A stretch of 64,000 nt of DNA from Trichodelitschia bisporula (Eukaryota; Ascomycota; Dothideomycetes; Phaeotrichales; Phaeotrichaceae): positions 1,310,021-1,374,020 of the forward strand of contig ML996691.1 in NCBI GenBank assembly GCA_010356995.1, written 5' to 3'. The position numbers were made by a program, and so were the translations under genes. A model generated the notes under the pieces. The model did not search any database and was not told the DNA's origin. It saw nothing but the letters and a program-made list of their open reading frames with translations. Below, piece after piece: positions 1-11,637 of this stretch. How positions within the stretch are numbered: position 1 is the stretch's first letter; every line of letters begins with the position of its first letter.

Positions 1-3000
1 TCTCTCAGCCCGACGCCCTCGCGTTTATCCTCCTTTGCCGATGGCTTTTCACCTTCTTCGTCTCGGCCCTTGACCTTCTTCGGGGCCTTGGCCTTTTTGA
101 CGCGAGCCGTCGCGGCTTCCTGCTCCCGCAAATACTCAGCATAGTCAGCCATTTCCTTTTTCCAGATCGGGCTGGTTTCTTTCCAGAGCTCTTCTTTCAT
201 TTTCAGCTCGTCTATGATGGTCCTGGCCAACTGCTCACAATGGGTCCGGTCCCAGTTGAAGACAATACAAGGGAGTGCGCCCTTGGCGTGCAAGTCCGCG
301 AGGGCAGGGAGTATCGTGGACTTTAGCGATTCAGCGTGCACTTCACGGGCCTCGCATTTGGCATTGCAGTTGTGCTTTGTCGCAAGGACATCTCGCCGAG
401 CAGGACAGTCGAGTTCCTTGCCCAGTTCGTTGCGCACGGTCTCGAACGGGGAGGCATGGTCTGCTATCCACTGCGCAAGCACGGCCTTCAGCCCGGCCTC
501 CCATTTGAGCACGTCGACCTTCTTGATCACGCTCGGAAGGGCGCGTTTGGGATGGAGATTGGAAGGTAGAGGGTATTTCTCGGTCTGATGCTTCGCCATG
601 CAGTTCCAAAGCCGGAGGCAGTCACGACCTTCCAGGCTCAGATCGTTTGGCATGGTGCGCGATTTGTTCGCTAAGGAGGCGACCGGGTGGACGAGGGAGA
701 AGCCTTCCCTGTCATCCAGACCAGGAGTGTGGATGCGAGGGGCGTCTGGCAGACCAGAGAAGCAGAACGTCTTTGGCGGGACGTAGATGAATTTCCGCAG
801 ATCCGAGTATCGGCTATGGTGCTGGACGGTGGTGAGCTTCATTCCGTTCGCCTCCTGGGTCGAGCTAAGCCAGTCGCCAAACTCCTTCGGGTTGCCCACC
901 GTGGCAGAAAGTGCGATTATCGGACATGGGGCCTGCAAGAGCAACTGTTGCCATATCAGGCCATCCTCCGCCTGCCCGATGCAGTGGACTTCATCGAAGA
1001 TGATCCGCTTAACGCGGCATGACCATGAGGACGCCTTCTGTGCATGAACAGGAGAAAGCAGCATAATTTGGAGAATGTGAGGGACAGTCACCAGAATCTG
1101 GCATGTTGAAGGATCATTGACGCGGAAGTCCCGGGTATGAATACCCCAAACCGAGCGACCAGCATGCTTGTACTTCTTTGAGAACTGCGCCTGGATCTCA
1201 GCTGCGATCTGGTTGACAAGAGCCTTGGTTGGTGCCACGTATACGACAATGCCGTCATCAGAACCCTTCAAGACCTTCTTCATCGCGTAGAACGAGATGA
1301 AGGTCTTACCCGCGCTGGTCGGCGCAACGACGAGCAAACTCTCGTCTCTGTCGATTGCGTCGAGCACCTTGCGCTGCCACGCATCAGGGTTGAACGGCAC
1401 GCGGTCATCCGGCGCCGAGTCAATGTTCCGATCAAAATACGGCCCACAGTGCTCCAGCTGGAAGTCGACCGGGCTTCCAGGAATGGAAAGGCTACCTGGC
1501 ACACTCGTTCCGTAACAGAGGAAGGCCAACGGACGATCGGGAGAGCTGCTCTCGAACTTGATCGCGGAAAAACCGAGCTCCTTTGAAATCTTCTCTAAAG
1601 CGGCAACAACCGTCGTTGTCATTCCCGCCCGAACTTTCGAGAGTCGAAGGAAAGCGTCCCAGATCAAAGCCGGGATACCCAGTCCACTATCGGCATCATT
1701 GAGCTTGCGCTCAGTAGCCCAGATCCGAAGCAGGCAGTCGATGGCAAACAGCTCGATTTCCGGAATCAGAAGATCACCCGCAGGGATACTCCGCAGATGC
1801 GCGCGTGCTGCAACATAGCGAAGTTGCGGGTCCTTTTGCAGCATGATGTGTTTGCACGTCTCCTTCCAGAAGCTGGCGTTGATGTCCGCGCGCGCCTGGT
1901 CCTTGCCAGCTTTGACCGCCGCGGCAGCCTCAAGGGCGGCTGCCTTGCCGCCCTTCTTCGTTGGGCCAGGCTTTTTGCTGTTCTTGGAGGGCTGCCCCTT
2001 CTTGTTCTCTTTTCCGGTTGGCTTTCGCGTTTTGGTCGGCTGGACGGCCGGCCCAGAGCTCGAGCTATCGGACTCAGTGCTTGAGACCGCAACGACGGTC
2101 TCGGGCTCCATCATCTTTCCAGATGCATTCATCAAGCTCGCGGCGTAGGCTTGCATTTCGGCCAGGAAACGTTGGTTTCGCCGGCGAGCCCACTTGTCGT
2201 CTACCTTCGGGGGCCCCTTGACGGCCAAGGCCTTCTTGTGGTTGTGCCAATGCGTCAACTCCAGGAAGATCTTCGCCTGATCCAATGTTATGTGCGGTAT
2301 CTGCTCGTCATCGACTCGGAGAATGACTGGCGCGAGGTGTTTGTTGAACACGGGGTTTTTGAACGGCAGGATCGCGTACTCGTCGGATTTGGGCGACGTA
2401 TCGGTGTCTACTGCGGTATCTGCTCTAGCTGCCGTTTTTGGAGGTGTGATCCTCGCGATGTTCTGACGCACGACGCCCGAGAGCATCTCGCCCAAAGCCT
2501 CGAATTTGGCCTTCACCGCGTCGTGGGCTAGCAGCGCTGAGCAAAACTCGTCATTGTCCATGATGAATGCCATCAGCCGCCCATCGACAAAATCCACTAA
2601 ATTGAACGGACCCTTTTCAAAGTCGAGCCAATAGTGAAATCCGTCAGAGCGAAGAAGCGATGTCACCTCTGTGCTGAACCTGGAAAGCAAGCTGCATATC
2701 CAGATAGGATATTTCGGCATCGGAAATCGACGGCTTCTCAATGGGAGGAAGCTGATCGCTGATGTGTGCAAGAGCATCAACCGGGCTTCCCCGTGCTTCA
2801 TGCTGCCACGAGACAGTGCGTTGTTGAGAGCGTAGACCGTCACTTGTTCCCGCACAGAGAGCTTTTCGGCAGCCGGAAGGGTATGAAGCGGCGCTACGTG
2901 CTCAGTCGGCTTGGTGGTATAAAAGGCGGAGAACCTGGTGCTGGCTTCCACCCGCTCAAACTCGAGGACAACGGACCACGCCTATCACAGATTAGTATGG

Positions 3001-3909
3001 ATAGACATTTGTACCCCGGGGGATATCCTACCTTTGTGTCTACGAACGTCAACTCATTGATCAAGGCGACGTTGTACTGCTTCGCGATGAACCACGAGAT
3101 CATCGCGCGGAAGGCTATCTTGCCCTCGACATCCGAAGGTGGCGGGCGCGCCCTGCGTGGCCTCTCTTCGGACTCATCTTTGGGCGGAGGCGGCAACGAC
3201 GAAGTCTTATCCACTGTATTGACGGGATTCTCGACTTCTTCTTCCACAAACGGCCATTTGGTATCGTGAAAATCCCGGGGGATAGCACGTCCAGCACTGT
3301 TCCATACGGACGGAGGCGGCTTGCTCCGATAGTCCTCGGGCTTTCCAGGGTTCGCGTCACACTGTGCGGAACTGCTTACGGCCCCGTCGTGGCACATGAC
3401 GAAGTACGTGTCCGTGTCCTGAAGATACTGGGCAAACACAGCATCGGTGAATGCGCCAAAAGTATGCAAGCTGATTCCAGAGCCGGAGGAGGAAAGTGTA
3501 CGCTGTAGGTGACGATAGATGATCCAACGCGCCAGAATGTACTTTGGGCGGTCGCGCCTATGGGCCATGGGTGGAACGCAGAGACCTTCGTTCTGCTCGA
3601 AGCACACGATGTTGAAGTTGCATTTCCGAGACACGAGGTCGCGAAGCAGTTTCTCGACGATGTACGCCGCATGGAGGATTTGACAGCCATCTATCGATGT
3701 TAGCGGGTCTCAAGGCTTATGGTGGCGAGGCTGGGGAGATACACACCACTGAAGTCGAGACTCGTGTTGCTGAAGCAATGGAGGAGCAAAGAGTCAAGCT
3801 CGATGAGGCACAGCTCGCTCCCAGCGAAGTCGCCGACGAGGTCGACGCGCCTCGTCCTGATGGTCTGATACCACTGCAGCACGGGGTTCTCACAAACAAA
3901 GGGCTCCAT
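1..3909 (-). CDS. DDX60-like DExH-box RNA helicase (partial, C-terminus beyond window)
   Basis: Superfamily 2 helicase of the DDX60 type, with about 1,268 residues visible before the window edge. Exons on the minus strand: 3747-3909, 3032-3690, then 1-2981, open to the edge. Both introns (56 and 50 nt) have GT..AG ends and keep frame. The start ATG at 3907-3909 is followed by an N-terminal PIN-like region, with acidic residues in DLVGDF and LIELDS. Motif I, APTSAGKT, lies near residue 831 (about 1310). Motif II is DEVH near residue 934 (about 1000). Motif III is SATVGNP near 963. The FNWDRTHCE segment opening the second RecA domain lies near 250. A Lys/Ser-rich linker precedes the helicase core. 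In animals DDX60 is linked to innate antiviral RNA responses; the role of fungal homologues is not well established. Identity as a DDX60-family helicase is firm, function is inference. Confidence 0.9.
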
Positions 3910-5404
3910 CGATGAAGACTACGATTACCGAGATCGGGGGTTGTGAAATAGCACAGAGATGATGAGGAAGAGTGTTGAGGACGAGTGTTGGAAAAGTGTG
4001 GGTGGAGAAGAAGTGTTTCTTCGCTAGCAATCGGGCTTCAGTCCTTGGCCACGCTGTGTCCGCGTGAGGGACGGAAGGAACCAGCGTTTACACCCACGGC
4101 CTTCCGCATCCGTTTGCTCGCGCGTGCTTGCTCGTGAGCCTTGGCTCAGTCCAAGGCATGGACAGGGCCGTGTCACGGCGTGCGCGCTGAACCGGTGGGG
4201 GCTTGGCCGTACAGCCTTGCCTATCCTCGTTCAGCCTTGCTCCGCGCTCACCGGCGGTTTCTGCTTAAGATATGGACTCCGAGGCGAACTGCGGGGAAAA
4301 GCAAGCGTGTGTCTGACTGGCTACTGTATCTGCGATCGAAGGCTCTAGACTAAAGGGCGCAGCATTATCTCGGATGTGGGAAGCTGCATTTGTGCGGTGC
4401 AGGGCGGTAGTGGCCCGTTTCCTATCACTGCTATGCTTTTCGAAGCTCCGCGAAGCGACTCCGGAGGCGCCTCTGATTGCGTGGATGGACGTGGGGAGAC
4501 GGCGATGGGGTGGAAGTTGCGGGAATCTGTTTGTCTGAAAACAATTATCTGCATCGTGCCGTACGTACTTGCCGTTGATACGGCAAGGCCCTCAGTCTCC
4601 GGTCAAGGGTTACCCGAGAAAAACATGGCCACTTCCTTCCCATCCTGTGTGTGCTTCATCTCGCAACATCCACCCAGCATCACATAGGGTCCACTTTCCA
4701 ACCTACAAATGGCTTAGAAACAGTGCGATTGATTGAAGATACGGAGTGCACATCTACCATGGCCAATCCCTCTTTCCGAGCAAGTGCTCGCTCGCCGTCG
4801 TTGTATTTTTCAACGAGGCCTGGCGATGACCTTTGAGCCGAACGGCCCTGTATCTATACTTTTGAATCATCCCTAGTCGCTAAGCACGCCGTTGAATTTG
4901 ACGGCGACCGCTTTGACATTCTGTACGACCAGGGCACAGTTGCGGCATATGTCGTAGAAGGCGCAGATAAGTAGATCGTCCTTGTAGTCGAGTTCCTTAC
5001 GGTTCGAGCGGGGTGCGAGCGCTTGGGTAGAATGCTACCATTGGCTTTGTTCTTGAGTCGATAAGCGATATAAATATAGCTATTGTCCCAATGCGAGCGG
5101 AGCAAGCCCGAACATGGTGCGATTAGATGAGGGATCCGGACATGCCAAGACTGGTGAATAACTGAGATCGCCGAAGGGTAAAGTCGCGGCCGCGCGTTCT
5201 GTGGAATCGCCTAGTCTAGCAAGCCGCGACTTTTCCTGGGCGCCGCTTGTCCCGAAGAGGGCAACAGCTCAACCTCACGTCCACAATTAGCGCCCATTTT
5301 GCCACACTGAATCGTTTAATCCTGCCACGAGTCTCGAGCAGCCCAAATGATCGTTCTTCTTGTGCAATAGTCTATCGCTAGATATCCGTTCTCCTTCCGC
5401 AAAT
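3910..5404. other. Intergenic region between two divergent helicase genes
   Basis: The first part (3910-4650) should hold the promoter of the DDX60-like gene; no coding pattern was seen. The second part (about 4660-5290) is occupied by copy 1 of dispersed repeat A, described separately, which ends only about 110 bases before the CHL1 start codon. Short ORFs here have no recognisable similarity and are interrupted. Confidence 0.7.
4660..5290 (+). repeat. Dispersed repeat A, copy 1
   Basis: This stretch aligns block by block with 17716-19345. Shared anchors include CAACCTACAAATGGCT, GAGCAAGTGCTC, CGCTAAGCACGCCGTTGAAT, GCTATTGTCCCAATGCGAGC, GTAAAGTCGCGGCCGCG and TGTCCCGAAGAG, all in the same order. 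Copy 1 is compact, about 630 bases; copy 2 is longer because extra DNA sits inside it. Many differences are point substitutions, so the copies are old. A short frame around 4873-4975 (reading VAKHAVE, then DRFDILYDQGTV) is also readable in copy 2, which may mean the repeat carries a decayed coding segment. Class of element unknown. Confidence 0.75.
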
Positions 5405-8141
5405 ATGGAGGACAAGGATTTCCACCATCCGTACACGCCGTACCCGATTCAGCGCCAGTTGATGGCGGCGCTGTACGAGTGTATCGAGGAGGGTAAGGTC
5501 GGGATTTTTGAGTCGCCGACTGGTAAGTGTACTCCATGGCTGGCGTCTTAAGATGCTGATTTTGCAGGAACGGTATGATTCACGCCCGTTTGCCGGACGG
5601 GGCGCTGACGTAAAAGGGCAAATCGCTCAGCCTGATCTGCGGCTCGCTCACATGGCTGCGGGAGCACAAGCGCAAAATGTTCGATGACAGTTTGCAGGGC
5701 AAGGATCAAGGTATGGCTGCACATCTTGATAAAGTTGTCGCTCACACTAATAGACGATGAGCCGGACTGGATGCTCGAGTACGAGCGCAAGGAGAAGCGG
5801 AGGAAGGCGCTGCAGAATCGGCGGGATTTGGAGGGGCGTCTTGCGCGTATCCGCGAGAAGGAGAAGAAGGTGCGGCTGAGGTACGAGCGGGGTGAGCCGG
5901 AGGGGAAGAGACGGGTAGGTCGCTAGATGGTAGGCGAGCGCTTTCTGACCTGGGTAGAGAACGGCGAAGGATGATGATGCGGGACCGGCTGGTGAGGACC
6001 AGTTTGTGCTCGATGAGTATGAGAGCGATGAGGAGACGCGGAGTCGCAAACCTGCGGACGCGGCCGATTATCTCTCTGCGGAAACACTCGCCCTCATGAA
6101 GAAGCTGAATATGCCGCTGGGAGGACCGGCGGCAGAGGAAGACGACGACGTGGATGAGTTGAAGGTGTTTTACTGCTCCAGGACTCACTCCCAGCTCTCA
6201 CAGTTTGCGAACGAATTGCGGCGGGTCAAGCTGCCGCCGGCTATCGAGCCGGAGCCCGGCGAACCCGAGCTCTCGGAGGAGCTGAAGCATCTGACGCTGG
6301 GTTCGAGGAAGAACCTTTGCATCAACCCCAAGGTGAACCGCCTTGGGAGTGCGGTTGCTATCAACGAAAGGTGTATCGAGCTGCAGAAGCCGGGCCTGGC
6401 GGCAGACAAGAAGTGCCCCCATCTCCCGACCAAGGACAACGAGGCGCTGGTGCACGACTTCAAGGACCACGCTCTAGCCAAGATTCGCGATATCGAAGAC
6501 CTGGGCGAGTTGGGCAAGAAGATAAGCATCTGCCCATACTACGCCTCTCGCTCGACCATCAAGCCTTGCGAGATCGTCACGCTCCCCTATCCGCTCCTCC
6601 TGCAAAAGTCCGCCCGGGAAGCCCTAGGCCTATCACTGAAGAACCACATCATTATCATCGACGAAGCGCACAACCTCATGGACGCCATCGTCGGCATCCA
6701 CTCCGTCTCCGTCTCGCTGCAACAACTCACCCGCGGCCGCATGCAGCTCATGGTGTACGCTGCAAAGTTCCGCAATAGACTCAAGGGCAAGAACAGAGTC
6801 TACGTCACGCAGGCCATCCGGCTCATCGACTCGCTGCTCAAGTACCTGCAGAAGGAGGCCGCGCGCGACAAGCCCGAGCCGGAGTCTATCGTCAACGTCG
6901 CCGACCTCATGGCCGGCAACGGCGTCGACCAAATCAACCTCTACAAGCTAGCCCGCTACCTGCAAGAGAGTAAGCTGGCGCGCAAAGTCGACGGCTACAC
7001 CGACTTCGCCGAGAACGATGCTGCGCAAACAAAAGCCAAACCGGTACCCACGAAGGATACACCCGAACCCACCGTCCCCGTCCTAACACACATCCAATCC
7101 TTCCTCCTCGCCCTCATGAACCCCTCCGCCGAAGGCCGCTTCTTCACCGCCCTAACCGAGGAAAAGGACATACTCCTAAAATACATGCTCCTCGACCCCA
7201 CGCACCACTTCCACGACGTCGTCTCGGACGCGCGCGCCGTCATCCTAGCCGGCGGAACCATGTCCCCCATGTCCGACTTCAAGTCTCATCTCTTCCCCTA
7301 CCTACCCCCCGAGCGCATATCCACCCTGTCATGCGGACACGTCATCCCCCCGCGCAACCTCTTCGCCTGGCCCGTCACCGAGGACGCGACCCGCGCCCCC
7401 TTCGCTCTGACCTTCGAATCCCGCGGTGCCCCGGCGACTATCGCGCGCATCGGCGCCACGCTCCTGGCCCTTCTGCGCGAAGTCCCGGACGGCGTCGTCG
7501 TTTTCTTCCCCAGCTACGGCTACCTGGACACGTGCGTGAAGGCGTGGCGCCGCACGGCCGGCGGGTCCCCGCTGTGGGACCAGCTCGTCGCGGTCAAGCC
7601 CGCGTTCGTAGACCCGGGAAAGGCGAGTCCAGGCGCGCCGTCGCTCGACGCGCTGCTGTCGGCGTACGGGTCCGCGATCGCAAGTGGCCGCGGCGCGGTG
7701 CTCCTATCCGTGATGAGCGGATCGCTATCAGAGGGTATAAACTTCGCGGACGCGCTGGGGCGCGCAGTCGTCGTCATTGGTATGCCGTATCCCAATCCTC
7801 ACACTGCGGAGTGGAAGGCGAAGAGCGCGTATATAGCGCAAAAGACGGATGCGATGAGGAAGGATACTGGGACGGGCCCGAACGGGAAGGAGGCAGCGCG
7901 CGAGTTCTACGAGAACGCGACGATGAGGGCTGTGAACCAGGCTATCGGGCGGGCGATACGGCATCGCAATGACTACGCGGCGATACTGCTGCTTGACCAG
8001 CGGTATGGGACGGAGAGAGTGCGGAGTAAGTTGCCGGGGTGGATTAGGGGGGGGATGCGCGCGCCGGGTAAGTTTGGGGAGGGGGTGGAGGGGTTGAGGG
8101 GTTTCTTTGCTGAGCATAGGAGGGATGCAGAGGGGGGGTGA
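5405..8141 (+). CDS. CHL1: CHL1/DDX11-type Fe-S DNA helicase
   Basis: XPD-family 5'-3' DNA helicase needed for sister chromatid cohesion and replication-fork processing; nuclear. Exons: 5405-5522, 5568-5572, 5617-5710, 5754-5914, 5958-8141; 853 aa. The second exon is only 5 nt (GAACG). With it the Walker A motif reads ESPTGTGKSLSLI; without it the frame is lost. Introns are 43-45 nt. Motif Ia is [11 protein letters not shown]. Four cysteines for the Fe-S cluster sit in LCINPK, ERCIEL, KKCPHL and SICPYY (about residues 246-317). Motif II is DEAH near 360. Later motifs are [26 protein letters not shown] and [10 protein letters not shown] (about 787). The start ATG is followed directly by the family N-terminus (YPIQ, then LM). 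Length is normal for the family. Confidence 0.95.
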
Positions 8142-9462
8142 ATGGGGGTGTGAATGATGGAGAGAGTCATAGACCATCATTGTATGCAGACTGCAACGCC
8201 GTAGCCTCGACACACACCTACAACCGCATCCCCACCATCAGCCTGCCACGTGACTCAAGTTTTATACGGCAGGAAGGCTGGTCTAAGTCCTCTACCCGTA
8301 CCTGATGCTGTATTCCGGCAGCGACACCATATCCCGTCACCGAAGCTCTGCCACCCTAGCCATTTCGCGAGGGTCCAAAAAGCGTAGTCTTCGAAGCTCT
8401 GGCAGCCGTCAACCTTCCACCTACTCCGTACATCAAAAACAGTTCCAATCCTGATGGCAACGTTAGAAAGACGAAATACATCACCATGCGCCCGAAACCC
8501 CGTCCGCTCGGATGCGTTCTTCTGGCCTCGGTCCATCGTGGTACTGGCATCTGCGCCCTCGAGCAGCTTGTCCAGCAACTACACTTTCGCTCAAGATTTC
8601 TAGCTGGAATACCCGAGATATCAGACATGATACTGGCAAATACGGATGTACTCCCCGCTGAATCGGCTCACACGAATCGGCCTCGCGACCTGCAGCCTCC
8701 CGCTCCGGGGCCCAGCCTCCCATCGGACCGCCTTTTGTGCCACCACATAATTCCGCTTTTACCTTTCCCTTTCACCTCCGCTGTAAGGGCGGAGGTGGTT
8801 CAGCTCTGGAATCATGGACGTCTCCGGACGTCCATCTCCTGCGTTCGAATCGGCAGTCACTCTTCTTCTTAAGATGTGACTAATCACCACTCAACCACCA
8901 CACCCCCGAAATATCCGTAAAAATCCGCTTGCGGGTTTTTCGTACCTCCGTGACGCAAATGAGCTGAGGCAGAGGGAGCTTTTTGCGTCGTGGATGCTGT
9001 GGTGGAGCTCTTTTTTTTGCGAATTGAAACTTTTGTTGCTGGATGGGTTGCGACGTCTGTCGTTGGGAGGTGGGGCGGAAAGTTAGTGCTGATGGTTGTT
9101 GGTGGCTGGCGGGGGACTACGGCTGCGACTTTTTCGATTCCGCGGACGCTGCGGATCCCTACTTCCGCTGCCTCAACGCGCTAATGAGACGCCGTCTGGC
9201 CGTACTTGCATTCAGGGCTCTGCGAAAAAGTCACCACCGTCCTCTGGGCTGTTGTGCAGTGTCGGGGCGGCCGCGACTTTTCTCTCCACCCTACCTACCT
9301 AGCACTCAGCATCTGGGAGCAGGCCAGCAAAGAACAAGAACCATTCGTGACAAGGTGACAAACTTCATTTTGCCTCGTACCTAGGTATCCCCGCCCATCC
9401 CAAACCCTTTTCAGTATCCCCAGGTATCTACAGTACACAAAATACCCCCCATCACACCATCG
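8142..9462. other. Intergenic region, no gene seen
   Basis: Convergent 3' flanks of CHL1 and the Zn2Cys6 regulator. No ORF with recognisable coding character. An 8-bp perfect hairpin (ATGGACGT, loop CTCCGG, ACGTCCAT) lies at about 8813-8834. The motif CTGCGACTTTTT / CCGCGACTTTTC occurs at about 9125 and 9270 and resembles the end block of repeat A (CCGCGACTTTTCC near 5226), but I could not extend the match. Confidence 0.5.
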
Positions 9463-11594
9463 CTACTCAAACTCCGGCCCACTTGTCATAACATGCCTCC
9501 GCGCCATATTAAGCATCTGATCCTCGCTCAGTCCAAAGTTCTTCCCTATGTGATACAGCCGGAACAGGAGCCACTGCTTCTGCTTATCCGGAATGCAGGG
9601 TATCTTCTTCGTGACGAAGAGCGGCCACACGGCGTAATACGCGCCGAGGGCTTTTATCGCTGCTCGTCGTCAGTACGCACTCGTCCTAAGAACAGGGGTA
9701 TGGCGGAAACTTACACTCCTCATCCTGCCCCCGCGCGTTCTCGCGGGACTTGAGATCGAAGCCGAGGAGGAAGGGGATAGTGCTGCAGAAATCATCCACC
9801 ATCTGCCGCGTAACGTGCACCGCCTGCGCGCTGATGCGCTCAATCTGCTCCGTGCGCGCGTGGGGCGGTAATGCGGCTATGCAGCCTAGTATCACGGCCT
9901 GGCAGAAGATGCGGCTCACGCGATAATCATCCCAGATATTGGCCATGCTCAGGTCGCCATACACATGCACGGGCCCCGTCCAGAACTCCGCGGTTCTGAG
10001 ATCGTCGGGCTCGGAGTCGCACACGAGTTTGATCCGGCATTGCCAGCAGGCCGGGAGTGTGAGCGCCCAGTGCTCAAGCTCGGAGTCTATATCTTTGGCT
10101 GTGCGGATTAGGGTCATCATGTCGATGACCGTGGAAGAGGTCTTGTCCCGTGCGAGCAGGTCCTGCGCGTAGTACTTTATGTTTGGTAGGTTGAGACAGA
10201 TGACCGTGAGCCGGTTTGCGGCGTTGAGGCCCTGGTCTTCGTCGCAGCGCCAGTTGCCCGCCGCGGGGAAGTCTTCGATTGTTTTGCCCTGCTGGATGCT
10301 GGACGTGAGCATCGTGGCGCGCACGGCGCGGAACAGATGGAGCGATTCCGGGTTGCGGAGTTGGTCGGGCCCGCGCAGTTTCACGAGCGTGACGGCGCCG
10401 TTGATGTGCCGCGTCCAGGCGGTGCGGGAGTCGTCGGTGGATGTTATTGCCTGCTCATCAGCGCTGGTCCCTGGGATCAAGGACAGGATAACTACCTCGT
10501 AGAGAGAGAAGAGCATTATTGACATGAGCAGCTCGTCGGATCTTGATGTCTCGGGATCGCGGATGGAGGCGCCGACTTCCCGTAGCGCTTTGCCGTAGGC
10601 TTTATGCGCTTCTATGCGTAATCCTGTTGATTTGGAGTAGTTGCTGATGGCGGCGAGGGCCACGGCCTGCGTGGCTCTGTGCAGCAGCGAGTTCGCGGAG
10701 GCGCGCTTGTACATCGGCATCAGGATCTCCATGTATCCGCGCATGCTGTCGCCGTGCCGCGGAATAGAGATATAATTTTTCATAAAGAAGGCCGTTGCTG
10801 ATATTTCTCGTAGCTGCGGCGACTCGAGACTTCCCGGCCGGAATAATAGTTGTGCAAACGTCATGGGCGCTTTTCCCGCGCTAACGGACTCGGGCGCCGT
10901 GACGAGCGCGGCCTCGCTCTCTTCATCCTGACTTCGCGGTTCATCGACGCTTCGCACGATGACGGGGCTGGATTGGGAGAAGAGCGGGCTTTCGAGGTAG
11001 GACTCGGTGGCGGGGACGCTGCTGACCGTGTCACTCAACGCTGGTGCCGAGAAAGTTTCGATGTCGAGCCAGTCCGTCGTGGGACTGGTGTCGGTGTCCC
11101 ATATCAAGACGGGTTCTGTAGGCGTTGAGGGAGATTTTCTAGCGCCATCAGCCTTCCGTACCGGGGAAATTTAAGCTTAAACCGCTGGTCGTGGATCGTT
11201 CAGACCCCTTGCGGCGAAGTTACATACCGGCTGCTGACGGACTTGGGACTGCTTTTGTGTGTTGAAGAGGAGAGCGCACGCTGAGCTCGCCGTTTCACAG
11301 CTGCCGTCTCGTTGCGGAAGATGAGGTCGAATTCGTCAGGGTAGCCGGGGCACACGCGGTTGGATTTGCGGCACTGCGTACATGTTGGCCGCACCTCGTC
11401 ACACTACTGATCATTAGCCGCAGTGGCAGGCAGCATGGCATGGGATGTGCACCTTGATGCGCCTCGTCTTGCAGTTCTGGCAGCCACGACTTGGCTTCCC
11501 CTACATGCGGGCTTTAGCAAGGCTTCACATAGTAGTACCGCTTATAAGAATAGAAAGCGGGGCAGCCTCGGAGTCAACTCACGCAGTAAACCAT
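9463..11594 (-). CDS. Zn2Cys6 fungal transcription factor
   Basis: Nuclear DNA-binding regulator with a GAL4-type binuclear zinc cluster and a fungal-specific C-terminal regulatory domain. Exons on the minus strand: 11583-11594, 11453-11500, 11228-11403, 9715-11138, 9463-9659, giving 618 aa in a consistent frame. The cluster is assembled from three exons: CQNCKTRRIK, C, then TCTQCRKSNRVC, with cysteines at residues 11, 14, 21, 28, 31 and 38. The first coding exon carries only MVYC. The long middle region resembles the Fungal_trans_2 type (SIMLFSLYEVV region near residue 270), and the C-terminus has the usual Y-A-V-W-P-L-F motif followed by W-L-L-F-R-L. A run of 12 CTG triplets on the sense strand lies directly before the start codon. 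Target genes cannot be inferred; no biosynthetic cluster surrounds it. Confidence 0.9.
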
Positions 11595-11597
11595 GAT

Positions 11598-11600
<3 letters not shown>

Positions 11601-11636
<36 letters not shown>
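11601..11636 (+). repeat. (CAG)12 microsatellite
   Basis: Twelve uninterrupted CAG triplets on the plus strand. On the sense strand of the adjacent transcription factor gene they read (CTG)12 and lie in its probable 5' leader, 6 bases upstream of the start codon. Confidence 0.95.

Positions 11637-11637
<1 letters not shown>

Noticed and set aside
8779-8870. Possible tRNA around GCGTTCGAATCGG
   Set aside because: The T-stem has mismatches, the central hairpin is an 8-bp palindrome with a 6-base loop rather than an anticodon arm, and acceptor ends do not pair.
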